DNA of 64,000 nt from Myxococcaceae bacterium (lineage in GTDB: Bacteria; Myxococcota; Myxococcia; Myxococcales; Myxococcaceae). Numbering within the stretch: the first letter of the stretch is position 1; each line of letters begins with the position of its first letter. Where the stretch lies: positions 124,001-188,000 of the forward strand of contig JAEUJQ010000071.1 of assembly GCA_016793095.1 (NCBI GenBank). The letters run 5' to 3'. A model generated the notes under the pieces. The model did not search any database. It saw nothing but the letters and a program-made list of their open reading frames with translations, and was not told the origin of the DNA. The translations under genes were made by a program, and so were the position numbers. Below, piece after piece: positions 12,975-21,047 of the stretch.

Positions 12975-13682
12975 ATGAAGAACCTCATCGGCTTCATGCT
13001 CGGCGTCGTGGTGACAGGAGCCGTGGCGCTGCTGCGGCTCGAGGTGCCCCTGGTGCAGGTGGCGACGCTGGCGGCGGGGCTCGCCGCGCTCGCGTGGCTG
13101 CTCGTCGTCATCGTCATGCCCTGGAACCTCGTCTTTCAGGCGAAGCGGGTGGTGGCCGAGGCCGCCCGGTCTCGAGCCGCCGGCCTCGCCATCGATGAGG
13201 CCCAGGTGGACGAGGCGAAGCGGCTGTACGGACGCATGTGGAAGGTGGCGGTCGCCCTCCACCTGGGCAGCGCTGCCTGTCTGGGGTTGAGCGCCGTCGT
13301 GTGGGGCGAGCGGCTCGCCGCCATCTTCGCGGTCCTGTTCCTCGTGAGCACCGTCGGGCGGCCGGCCATCGTCGTCTACGGAGAGCTCAGGCGGCGGCTC
13401 ACCCAGGCGCTGACCGAGGTGACGTTCCCGAGGGATGACGTGGCCGCCGTGCGCGCTGGCGTGCAGCGGTGCGAGGCGGGGCTCGAGCGGCTGGGCCACG
13501 TCGAGCGCTCGGTCGAGGAGCGCCTCGAGGCGCTCGCCGCCGCCGACGAGCAGCGCCGCCGGCAGCTCGAGGCCGTCACCCGCCGCTTCGAGGAGACCGT
13601 CGACCGCCTCACCGACAACCGCGAGATCGTCTCGGGGCTGAAGGCCTTCCTGCGCCTGGTGCACTCGCCCACCGCGCGCTGA
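12975..13682 (+). CDS. Membrane protein with C-terminal coiled coil
   Basis: A 235-residue protein of unknown function. Two hydrophobic segments occupy residues ~5-50, two more sit near 95-135, and the last ~90 residues are Arg/Glu/Leu-rich with heptad spacing, suggesting a cytoplasmic coiled coil. The ATG at 12975 begins MKNLIGFML, a typical membrane start, and is preferred over an upstream in-frame start at 12903. It lies between the divergent kinase and the sigma factor, 45 bp ahead of the latter, so it may be cotranscribed with it. I do not recognise the family. Confidence 0.75.
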   Translation: MKNLIGFMLGVVVTGAVALLRLEVPLVQVATLAAGLAALAWLLVVIVMPWNLVFQAKRVVAEAARSRAAGLAIDEAQVDEAKRLYGRMWKVAVALHLGSAACLGLSAVVWGERLAAIFAVLFLVSTVGRPAIVVYGELRRRLTQALTEVTFPRDDVAAVRAGVQRCEAGLERLGHVERSVEERLEALAAADEQRRRQLEAVTRRFEETVDRLTDNREIVSGLKAFLRLVHSPTAR

Positions 13683-13727
13683 CGGTCTGGCGTCGCGGCG
13701 GCGTGGGCCGCCCGGTAGAGTGGCGCT

Positions 13728-14585
13728 GTGCGAGAGGCGTTCCTCGACGAGGCTGGTACGGCATGGCGCGGCGTGGCCGACCTCGACGACAGGCTCCGTC
13801 GAGCGCTGGAGGCGGCGCGAGCGGCCTTCCCCGGAGTGGCCTTCGACGCAGAGCGGAGCGCCCGCACGCTGGGACGGGCAGCGCGAGGCGCCTCGTTCGA
13901 CTCGCTCGACGCCTTGCCGCCAGACGTGCTGCTCGCCGCCGCTGCGCTCTCGGGAGACAGCGGGGCGGTCGGGGTGGTGGACAGGTGGATTGTCTCGGAG
14001 GCGAGGCACGCGGCGCAGCACCTCCGCGCCGGGCCGGCCCTCGCCGACGAGCTCGCCCAGCAGGTCCGCCAGCGCGTCCTCTCGCCGCCCACGCCGAAGC
14101 TCGCCGACTACACGGGCAAGGGCAGCCTCAAGAAGTGGCTGCGCGCGGCCGCCACCCGGCTCGGCATCAACCTGGTGTCGTACGAAGGCCGTCACCGCGC
14201 AGGCGATGGGGACGACGACGCCGCGCTCGGGCAGCTGCAGGCGTCGGCCGCGTCGCCCGAGCTCGCGATGCTGAAGGCCGAGGCGGCCCAGCACTTCCAG
14301 CAGGCGCTGCGCAGCGGGTTCTCCACGCTGTCGCCGAAAGAGCGCAACCTGCTGCGCCTCTACTTCCTGGATGGGGTCTCGAGCGCGCAGCTCGCGCAGA
14401 CCTATGGCACGCACCGGGTGACGGTGACGCGGTGGCTGGCGAGCGCGCGGGCGGCCGTGGTGGACGCGGCGGTCGCCGAGCTGCGCGCGCGCGGCGTGCT
14501 CTCGACCGCGAGCCTGGGCGACCTGCACCTGCTCGTGCGCAGCCAGCTGGGTGACGGCTGGGCCGAGGCGCTGCGGGACGAGTGA
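13728..14585 (+). CDS. Sigma-70 family factor, Myxococcales-type
   Basis: A 285-residue transcription factor. The C-terminal ~75 residues carry a sigma region 4 helix-turn-helix (LSPKERNLLRLYFLDGVSSA, then QLAQTYGTHRVTVTRWL). The middle contains a region-2-like segment (KLADYTGKGSLKKWLRAAAT). The N-terminus is long and poorly conserved, as in a sigma-70 subfamily that I recall as specific to Myxococcales and abundant there. GTG start at 13728. It sits beside a Ser/Thr kinase whose N-terminus looks like an anti-sigma zinc finger, which suggests a functional pair. Target promoters are unknown. Confidence 0.8.
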   Translation: MREAFLDEAGTAWRGVADLDDRLRRALEAARAAFPGVAFDAERSARTLGRAARGASFDSLDALPPDVLLAAAALSGDSGAVGVVDRWIVSEARHAAQHLRAGPALADELAQQVRQRVLSPPTPKLADYTGKGSLKKWLRAAATRLGINLVSYEGRHRAGDGDDDAALGQLQASAASPELAMLKAEAAQHFQQALRSGFSTLSPKERNLLRLYFLDGVSSAQLAQTYGTHRVTVTRWLASARAAVVDAAVAELRARGVLSTASLGDLHLLVRSQLGDGWAEALRDE

Positions 14586-14721
14586 GGGACGTCGCGAGCG
14601 TTGGTTGCCGCCGCCAGCGCGAGGCGATCCATTCATTCTTTTCAGCGACCAGGCGGCCATGGTTTCTGAATCGCGCCCGTGGCATCACCGTCTCCTGCGC
14701 CACCCATCTCCGGAGGTTCCC

Positions 14722-15510
14722 ATGCACCGTCTCGTCGCCGCAGCCATCGCCTTCGCCAGCCCCTTCGCGTTCGCCCAGGACCCGGACGATGACGCGCCAG
14801 ACGTCACCGTGCAGGTGCCGGGCATGACCGTGAAGGTCGGGCCGGGAGCGTCGAAGGCAGCGCCAGCTCCGACCCGCGCTCCAGCGCCGGCTGCGCGCAC
14901 TCAACCGCCGCCGCGCGCCATCGGTGGCGACAACTTCGCCATCGAGTACGGCCCGCTGAACGGGGTGAAGGCGGCGTCCATCAAGGTGCTCAGCCCCGAG
15001 GCTGCGAGCGCCGAGGTGTGGGCGGAGGACGGCTCCCTCGCCGGCAGCTACTCAGTGCCCTTCACCTTCGAGGGGAGGAGCCAGCAGTTCTACCGCTTCA
15101 TCGTCACCGGCCAGGACGGCGTCGTGCTGCTCGACAAGAAGCTCGAGCTCAAGCAGTTCATCGGCGGGCTCGTGCGCCTGAAGGGCGCTGCTGCTCCTGC
15201 GCCTGCCCCGGCCCCGACCTCCGCTGCCCAGGGCATGGCCGACGCCGACTTCGAAGCGCTGCTCGCGGCGGTGAATGACGCAGGCTTCGGTGCCGAGAAG
15301 CTGGGCGTCGTCGAGACCGCGGCGCAGAGCCACGTCTTCACCGTGGAGCAGGTGGGCCGGCTCGTGGATGCGGTGTCGATGTCGGACGAGAAGGTGGGCG
15401 TCGTCGAGCGCACGCGAAAGAAGCTGGTGGACCGGCAGAACGCCTTCAAGCTGCTCGAGCACTTCTCGTTCAGCGCCGACAAGGAGAAGGTGCGCAAGCT
15501 GCTGAAGTGA
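14722..15510 (+). CDS. Exported DUF4476 protein
   Basis: A 262-residue secreted protein. It has a signal peptide (MHRLVAAAIAFASPFAFAQD), an Ala/Pro-rich linker, a small beta domain at residues ~70-160, and at residues ~173-262 a helical DUF4476 domain with the repeated L-G-V-V-E and T-V-E-Q-V-x-R-L-V pattern. The ATG at 14722 follows CGGAGG at good spacing, so the longer upstream frame is rejected. The domain's function is not established. No operon partner is evident: the downstream gene is convergent. Confidence 0.8.
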   Translation: MHRLVAAAIAFASPFAFAQDPDDDAPDVTVQVPGMTVKVGPGASKAAPAPTRAPAPAARTQPPPRAIGGDNFAIEYGPLNGVKAASIKVLSPEAASAEVWAEDGSLAGSYSVPFTFEGRSQQFYRFIVTGQDGVVLLDKKLELKQFIGGLVRLKGAAAPAPAPAPTSAAQGMADADFEALLAAVNDAGFGAEKLGVVETAAQSHVFTVEQVGRLVDAVSMSDEKVGVVERTRKKLVDRQNAFKLLEHFSFSADKEKVRKLLK

Positions 15511-15604
15511 GCCACAGCGCTCGGCCTGTGCGCCGTGACTCACTCGAGCACGGCGTCCACCGCAGGTGCACCGGCGGCCGCTGACACCCTCTCAGCGTCG
15601 CCGC

Positions 15605-17440
15605 TCAGTGGTACCGGTTCGCCGGCAGCGCGAGCGCCAGGTAGCGCCCGTCGAGGTCGAGCAGCAGCCGCCGCTCGAGCATCTCGGCCAGCGTCGCGTC
15701 GAGCCAGGGGCGGTCGTCCCCGAAGCGCTCCACCACGTCCACCGTCCGGCGCGCGTCGGCGCAGAACTCGTAGAGCTCGGCGGCCCGGCCGTCGAACCGC
15801 GTGGCGTGACCGTCACCCCGGCGGCGGTCGAACAGCGACAAGCTGCCGGGCGTCTTGAAGTACGTCAGCGTCGGGCGCTCCGACGACTTCCAGCGCGCAG
15901 TCCACTCATCGACCAGCTCGTGGCACGCCTCGTACGCGTCGGCCGGCGGCACGTTCGTGCGGGTGTCGTCGAAGTAGTACGAGATGCGCGAGAGGTCGAA
16001 GTCGGGCGGGAAGAGGTGCTGGTACACCGCCACCGGCGCCAGCGTGCCCAGCTGCTGCTCCTTCGGCGCCTCGAACATGGGCGAGCCGCGGTCTGCGCGC
16101 GCCTTCACGAAGCCGTACGGCGGCTGGAAGTGGAAGAGCTGTGGCAGCAGCGTCGCCGTCAGCTCGTAGTCCGCCACCGTCTCGCCCGGGAAGCCGTAGA
16201 GCAGGTTGTAGGCGTTCTGAATCTCGTAATAGGCCGTCCACTTCAGCAGCTCGACGTTCTTCACCCCGGTGGTGAACTTCTTCATCAGCGTCAGCACGTG
16301 GGTCGACAGGCTCTCGACGCCGGGCTGCACCGAGACGAGGCCGCCGCGCCGCATCTCGCGCAGCTGCTCCCGGCCCACCGTCGGGCGAATCTCGTAGTGC
16401 AGCTCGAGGTCGGTCTTCGCCTCGGCCAGCACGCCGAAGAGGGCCTGCGCGTATTCAGGCGCGAGGATGTTGTCGATGGCGTTGAAGTGCCGCGTGCCGT
16501 AGCGCCGCGACAGCGCCTGCAGGAACTCGAGCACCTGCGCGGGTGGCTTGGAGCGGAACGCCATGCCCTGCCGGTTGAGGCCGCAGAAGGTGCAGTGGTT
16601 CTTCATGCCGTACCAGCAGCCGCGCGCGGTCTCGAGCGGCAACATGAGGGGCCGGTCGGACACGAGGCCCAGCTCGCCACGGTGGGCGAGGAACTCGTCG
16701 AAGTCGGGCAGCGGCGTCAGCTCCATCTGCTCGAGGTTCGGCGCCCGCCCGGCGTAGCGCACGGCCCCGTCGCGCCCTCGGAACATCGCGCCGGGCAGCC
16801 CGTCGAGCGGCAGCCGCTTCGACACGCGCCGCGCGAGCTCGGGCAGCGTCAGGTCGGCGTCTCCACAGTGCACGACGTCCGCGAAGGGGCATTGCGCCAT
16901 CACCTCCGCGGCGATGTCGTCTTCGAAGGTCGCACCGCCGAAGACGATGGGCAGCGTCGGCCACTTCTCCTTGAGCGCCTTCGCCAACGCCAGCGACGCC
17001 AGCAGCTGCTGGAAGACGACGGTGAAGCCCACGAAGGCGTACTGACCCCAGTCGTGCCCCTCGACGACCCGCTCGATGAAGGCCGGGCAGCCCCGCTCCC
17101 GCAGGTCGACCAACGCCTTCGGGGTGACGCCTGCCGGACCGCAGAGCTCGTCGAGGTCGACACGGTAGCGGTCGAGGTACTCGCGCGCCGGTCGCAGCGC
17201 GCCAAAGGCCGCCTTCGTCCAGATCCACTCGCCCGTCAGCGCCATGCGCACCTCGGCGAGCGCCTGGTTCAGCGCCGGGCCGACGTGCCTCGAGAAGTCG
17301 AGGAACACCGAGTGGGGGACGACGGAGAAGCCAGCGCGCTCGAGCGTGGGCTTGAGCAGCGCGAGCTGGAAGGAGGGAATGTCGTCGCGCAGCGTCGGCA
17401 TCGACACCAGCGCGATGGGAGCCGTCTTCGTCTTCGCCAC
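15605..17440 (-). CDS. B12-binding radical SAM enzyme, RiPP maturation C-methyltransferase type
   Basis: A 611-residue enzyme. Residues ~1-210 form a cobalamin-binding Rossmann-type domain (VGFTVVFQQLLASLALAKAL). The cluster-binding cysteines are Cys275, Cys283 and Cys286 in ARGCWYGMKNHCTFCGLN: a C-x7-C-x2-C spacing instead of the usual C-x3-C-x2-C. That spacing and the surrounding residues are characteristic of the ribosomal-peptide maturation radical SAM family 1. The GTG start at 17440 lies 46 bp after an NrfJ-like gene, so it is the last gene of an operon with that protein and a cytochrome. No precursor peptide is recognisable nearby, so its substrate is unknown. Confidence 0.85.
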   Translation of the reverse strand: MAKTKTAPIALVSMPTLRDDIPSFQLALLKPTLERAGFSVVPHSVFLDFSRHVGPALNQALAEVRMALTGEWIWTKAAFGALRPAREYLDRYRVDLDELCGPAGVTPKALVDLRERGCPAFIERVVEGHDWGQYAFVGFTVVFQQLLASLALAKALKEKWPTLPIVFGGATFEDDIAAEVMAQCPFADVVHCGDADLTLPELARRVSKRLPLDGLPGAMFRGRDGAVRYAGRAPNLEQMELTPLPDFDEFLAHRGELGLVSDRPLMLPLETARGCWYGMKNHCTFCGLNRQGMAFRSKPPAQVLEFLQALSRRYGTRHFNAIDNILAPEYAQALFGVLAEAKTDLELHYEIRPTVGREQLREMRRGGLVSVQPGVESLSTHVLTLMKKFTTGVKNVELLKWTAYYEIQNAYNLLYGFPGETVADYELTATLLPQLFHFQPPYGFVKARADRGSPMFEAPKEQQLGTLAPVAVYQHLFPPDFDLSRISYYFDDTRTNVPPADAYEACHELVDEWTARWKSSERPTLTYFKTPGSLSLFDRRRGDGHATRFDGRAAELYEFCADARRTVDVVERFGDDRPWLDATLAEMLERRLLLDLDGRYLALALPANRYH

Positions 17441-17486
17441 GTCAGGGTTCTGGCAGACGGAGGCGGCTCGAGGCCAGCGGGCTGGG

Positions 17487-18122
17487 CTACTTCGTCGGCG
17501 CGCTGGGGGCCGGGGGCGGCGCGTCGAGGGTGCCGAAGATGATGCGGTCGAAGGTGCGCTTCAGCGACGGGCTCTGGAAGCCGTCCATTGGCTGGGGGTT
17601 GCGGATGCGCACCTGCGCGCCCACCGCGACCTCGGCCTTCGGCACCGCCGCCCAGGTCTCGCCCGACGCCGTCTTGAGCTTGAGGTAGGTGTACACGCCC
17701 GCCTCGAGCCGCTCGACCACCACGCCGTCCACCGGGGGCGTGCTGACCGTCTTCGGCAGGCCGGTCGCGTGCGGGTTCGGGACGCCGTCTTTGTTCACAG
17801 GCATCGGTGGCGGCGCGCCCTGGGGACCCGCCACGGTGCCGAAGATGATGACCGGCCAGCTGCGCTTGAGCGACTTGCTCTCGAAGTTCTGCATGCGCGC
17901 CTGAACGTCGATGGTCACCACCGCGTCCTTCGCGACGTTGACCTGGGGCACGGCCGCCCACTCCTCAGCCTTGCCGGTGTTGAGGCGGAGGTACGAGTAG
18001 CCGCCGGCGTCGAGCTTCTCGACCACCGTGCCTTTGATCTGCTGAGGCGCGGGTTGCGCCAGAGCGCCCGCGCCAAGCACCACCGAGAGAGTCACGACCA
18101 GGTTCCGCGCTGCGTTGTGCAT
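17487..18122 (-). CDS. Exported protein with two NrfJ-like domains
   Basis: A 211-residue periplasmic protein: signal peptide (VVTLSVVLGAGALAQ), then two tandem homologous domains. Domain 1 runs about 29-95 (GTVVEKLDAGGYSYLRLNTG ... WAAVP ... IIFGTV) and domain 2 about 130-197 (GVVVERLEAGVYTYLKLKT ... WAAVP ... IIFGTL). The A-G-x-Y-(S/T)-Y-L-x-L-x-T and EEWAAVP signatures match the small NrfJ-type domain found near cytochrome c nitrite reductase and other multihaem systems. The ATG at 18122 is chosen because it starts the signal peptide. It lies between a cytochrome c gene and the radical SAM gene. The function of the family is uncertain. Confidence 0.75.
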   Translation of the reverse strand: MHNAARNLVVTLSVVLGAGALAQPAPQQIKGTVVEKLDAGGYSYLRLNTGKAEEWAAVPQVNVAKDAVVTIDVQARMQNFESKSLKRSWPVIIFGTVAGPQGAPPPMPVNKDGVPNPHATGLPKTVSTPPVDGVVVERLEAGVYTYLKLKTASGETWAAVPKAEVAVGAQVRIRNPQPMDGFQSPSLKRTFDRIIFGTLDAPPPAPSAPTK

Positions 18123-18193
18123 CGTTGCTCCAGGGTGGGGCTTGGTGCGACGCGACAGGTCCGGGGACCCGCCGCGCCGTGGCGTACGGCAGG

Positions 18194-18568
18194 TTACTTC
18201 TTCTTCGCCGCTGCCGGCTTGAACTTGAGGACGTACGCCGTCACGTTGCGCAGCTCGTCGTCCTTCATCGAAGCGGCCCACGCCACCATCAGCGGGGACT
18301 TGCCGACCGCCGCGCCGCCTTCCTTGATCACCTTGTAGGTGTACTCGTCCGTGAGCCGGGCCGCGTTCGCTGGGTCGATGAAGCTGGTCGGCTTGGGCGT
18401 GAGCGCGCCACCGGCAGGTCCAGCCCCATCGCCCTTCTCACCGTGGCACGAGACGCACATCGTCTTGTACTGCGCCTCACCCTTCGCCGCGTCGCCCTTC
18501 AGCTCGAAACCACCAGCGAGGGCCCCGCTCGAGACACCCACGACCACCATCATCATGAAACGCTTCAT
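18194..18568 (-). CDS. Class I cytochrome c, monohaem
   Basis: A 124-residue periplasmic electron carrier. Signal peptide residues 1-19, then a single haem-attachment site CVSCH (Cys38, Cys41, His42) followed by GEKGDGAGPAG. A distal methionine near residue 94 (SPLMVAWAASM) is the likely sixth ligand, and the C-terminal helix DDELRNVTAYVLKF is typical of small c5/c6-like cytochromes. ATG at 18568. It is the first gene of the operon with the NrfJ-like protein and the radical SAM enzyme. It resembles the haem domain of the cytochrome at 35.3-36.4 kb. Confidence 0.9.
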   Translation of the reverse strand: MKRFMMMVVVGVSSGALAGGFELKGDAAKGEAQYKTMCVSCHGEKGDGAGPAGGALTPKPTSFIDPANAARLTDEYTYKVIKEGGAAVGKSPLMVAWAASMKDDELRNVTAYVLKFKPAAAKKK

Positions 18569-18760
18569 TTCGTACTCTCCCTTACGATGTGCGTCTGCTC
18601 CATGCAGACGAACCAGGTTGGCCTGATCGGCCCCATTGACGTCTTGTCTCTGCCTTATTCACAAGCGCAGAGTGTGCGGTGCTGTTAGCGCACTCATGGC
18701 AGTTATCACCAAAGTCGTGCTGTCAGGCCGCGCTGACAGATCCTGTTATTATTCGAGTTC
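18569..18760. promoter_or_regulatory. Divergent promoter region, locally AT-richer
   Basis: The 192 bp between the divergent cytochrome and kinase genes are visibly richer in A+T than the rest of the window (for example TTGTCTCTGCCTTATTCACA). Promoters for both directions probably lie here. I cannot assign -35/-10 elements with confidence. Confidence 0.4.
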
Positions 18761-20713
18761 ATGTCAGTGCCGTCTCCCATTCGTCGCGTTGGCCGCTACC
18801 AGGTCCAGCGGCTGCTGGCCGAAGGGGGCATGGGTCGCGTGCTGCTCGCGAAGACGGAAGGCCCGGCGGGCTTCACCAAGCTGGTGGTGTTGAAGACGCT
18901 CCAGCCTCACCTCGCGGTCGATCCGGGAGTGCTCGAGACCTTCCTCGTCGAAGCGAGGGTCTCAGCGGCGCTGTTCCACCCCAACGTCGCGCAGGTCTTC
19001 GAGCTCGTCGAAGACGGCGGGGAGTACTTCCTCGCGATGGAGTACGTGCGCGGCCGCAGCGTGCGAGAGCTGCTCGCGTCGAGGCCGCGGCTCCCGGTGC
19101 CGGTCGCGCTGTCCATCACCTCGCAGGTGCTCCGTGCCCTGCAGCACGCCCATGAGGCCAGAGACGACCAGGGCCGAAGGTTGAACGTGCTCCATCGCGA
19201 CGTGTCGCCCGAGAACGTGCTGGTGTCGTGGGAAGGCGCCGTGAAGCTGCTGGACTTCGGGCTCGCGGGCGCGAAGCGACGGGCAGGGAAGGCGGGCTAT
19301 GTCGCCCCCGAGCTGCTCGAGGGGGCGGCCCCGTCGGTCGCGAGCGACCTGTACGCGGCTGCGGTGTTGCTCGCCGAGTGTCTCGTCGGGCCTCCGCCGT
19401 TCCCGGCCCTCGAGGCGCCATGGGGTCCGCTGGTGGAGCGTGCGCTCGACGCGGACCCTCGCAGGCGGTTTTCGTCCGCTGCGGACTTCGCCGACGCGCT
19501 CGACGCGCTGGCGCGCGACGCCGGCGACCACGTGACGCAGGCCACGCTCGCCCACACGCTGCGCGAGGTCTTCGGGGCGCCCTCCGACGAGTCGCTCACT
19601 GCGGCGCCCGCCCGGCGGACGGCGCTGCTGACCCGCGAGCACTCGGCGGCGCCGCCAGCGGAGGTCAGGCGCTCCCGCGCGGGGTTCATCGTCGCTGCGG
19701 GGCTCGTTCTGGTCGTGGGTGCAATACTCGCGGCAATCGGGCCCGCGAAGGCGCTCGGCTCTCTGCACGAGCATGACGCCCGCGACGTCCAGCAGACGCC
19801 CGGGCGCGCCGAACGCGACGGCACCGCCGATGTCCGGGAGCTCGCTGACCGTCACGGCACCTCCGAGGTCGGGAAGTCGCCGGGCGAGAGCGTGCTACGT
19901 GACGGCCTCTCCAACGCACCGAAGACGCCGGGAGCGCGCCCTGAACGTGCCCCCACCTTCGATGCCCTGAAGACGTCAGGCGAGGGCTCAGAACGTGATG
20001 GCACCGACGCTCGGAACACGTCGGGGGCGCTCGCTGAACATGACGAGCCCGCCGATGTTCGGAAGCCCTCAGGCGCGGGCGCAGAACGTGACCGCACCGC
20101 GGCCCGGAAGACGTCCGGTGCACTCGCTGAACGTGACGCCACCTCCGACGCCCCGAAGACACCGGACAGGCGCGCTGAGCGTGACGGCGCCTCCGACGTC
20201 GGGAAGACGCGTGTCGTCACCTCCAATGACCGTGACGCGAGCCGGAAGACGTCGGGTGCGCTCGCTGGTGGTGACGCCTCCGACGCCCGGAAGACGCCGG
20301 ACGAGGGCTCTGGTCGTGACGCCGCCTCCGCCGCCCGGAAGCAGCCCGACGACCGTGACGCGAGCCGGAAGACGTCCGGTGCACTCGCTGGTGGTGACGG
20401 CGCCGACGCCCGGAAGACGGCGGGCGAGGGCGCTGAACGGGTCGGCGCCTCCGACGTCCGGAAGAACCCGGGCCCGGTCGACGACCATGATGCCACCCTC
20501 GACGTCCGGGTGATTCCCTGGGCACAGGTCACCGTCGATGGCCGCGCGGTCGGTGTCACGCCGATGCCCCCGCTGCGCCTCAGCCGTGGCCGACATGTCG
20601 TCGAGTTGAGGAACCCCGCGCTCGGAGTGGCTGCCAGTCGCACCGTGACGCTCGAGAAAGGCGCCGCGCAACGCCTCCAGGTGGATCTGCTCGACGAGCT
20701 CGACGCGAAGTAG
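18761..20713 (+). CDS. Ser/Thr kinase with repetitive periplasmic linker and PEGA domain
   Basis: A 650-residue transmembrane kinase. Kinase domain residues ~10-265: glycine loop EGGMGRVLLAK, VVLKTL lysine, catalytic loop HRDVSPEN in which the usual Lys is Ser, DFG, and an unusually short activation segment before APE. A membrane helix lies at ~306-328 (IVAAGLVLVVGAILAAIG). Residues ~340-570 are low-complexity, built from degenerate ~20-residue units such as KTSGALAERD. The C-terminus is a PEGA beta-sandwich (VTVDGRAVGVTPMPPLRLS). ATG start at 18761. Convergent with the sigma-54 activator operon. Confidence 0.9.
   Translation: MSVPSPIRRVGRYQVQRLLAEGGMGRVLLAKTEGPAGFTKLVVLKTLQPHLAVDPGVLETFLVEARVSAALFHPNVAQVFELVEDGGEYFLAMEYVRGRSVRELLASRPRLPVPVALSITSQVLRALQHAHEARDDQGRRLNVLHRDVSPENVLVSWEGAVKLLDFGLAGAKRRAGKAGYVAPELLEGAAPSVASDLYAAAVLLAECLVGPPPFPALEAPWGPLVERALDADPRRRFSSAADFADALDALARDAGDHVTQATLAHTLREVFGAPSDESLTAAPARRTALLTREHSAAPPAEVRRSRAGFIVAAGLVLVVGAILAAIGPAKALGSLHEHDARDVQQTPGRAERDGTADVRELADRHGTSEVGKSPGESVLRDGLSNAPKTPGARPERAPTFDALKTSGEGSERDGTDARNTSGALAEHDEPADVRKPSGAGAERDRTAARKTSGALAERDATSDAPKTPDRRAERDGASDVGKTRVVTSNDRDASRKTSGALAGGDASDARKTPDEGSGRDAASAARKQPDDRDASRKTSGALAGGDGADARKTAGEGAERVGASDVRKNPGPVDDHDATLDVRVIPWAQVTVDGRAVGVTPMPPLRLSRGRHVVELRNPALGVAASRTVTLEKGAAQRLQVDLLDELDAK
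19800..20480 (+). repeat. Degenerate in-frame tandem repeats in the kinase linker
   Basis: About 680 bp of imperfect ~60-66 bp units coding for variants of GALAERDxxxDARKTP. All indels keep the frame, so the region is a length-variable stalk between the membrane helix and the PEGA domain. Confidence 0.75.
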
Positions 20714-21047
20714 CGCTGCCTCCTCCCCGCAGGACCTGGCGCGGGGTTCGCGCAACGCCTCCAGGTGGACCCACACGACGAGCTCAACGCGAAGGGAGCG
20801 GTGCCTGCTCGCCGCCCCGCAGGCCGTGCTTCGGCGGCATGGTGCACGCCGGAGGAGCTTCACGCGCGCCGGGTGCCCGAGCGCCTTCGACAGCGCCGCC
20901 AGCTCGTCGTCTGCCTTCGCACCTTCGACGGGCCGCAGATCGGGCCGCGTGTCGGCGGTCCGTGCGGGCGAGGGCCCTGGCGTGCGGGGGTTCGCTCACC
21001 GCCTCCAGGTGGACCCGCTCGACGAGCTCGACGCGAAGAAGCGGTGC
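20714..21047. repeat. Duplicated junction of two convergent gene ends
   Basis: This gap of 334 bp holds two further copies of a segment made of the kinase 3' end and the C-terminal codons of the sigma-54 activator. The marker GCCTCCAGGTGGA is at 20673 (inside the kinase), 20757 and 21001. Each copy continues with CGACGAGCTC, ACGCGAAG and then CGCCGCCCCGCAGG or a close variant. No separate gene is seen. Confidence 0.75.

Noticed and set aside
15511-15604. RiPP precursor peptide beside the radical SAM gene
   Set aside because: No short ORF with a leader-like sequence or ribosome site is visible in this gap or in the 46-bp gap at 17441-17486.
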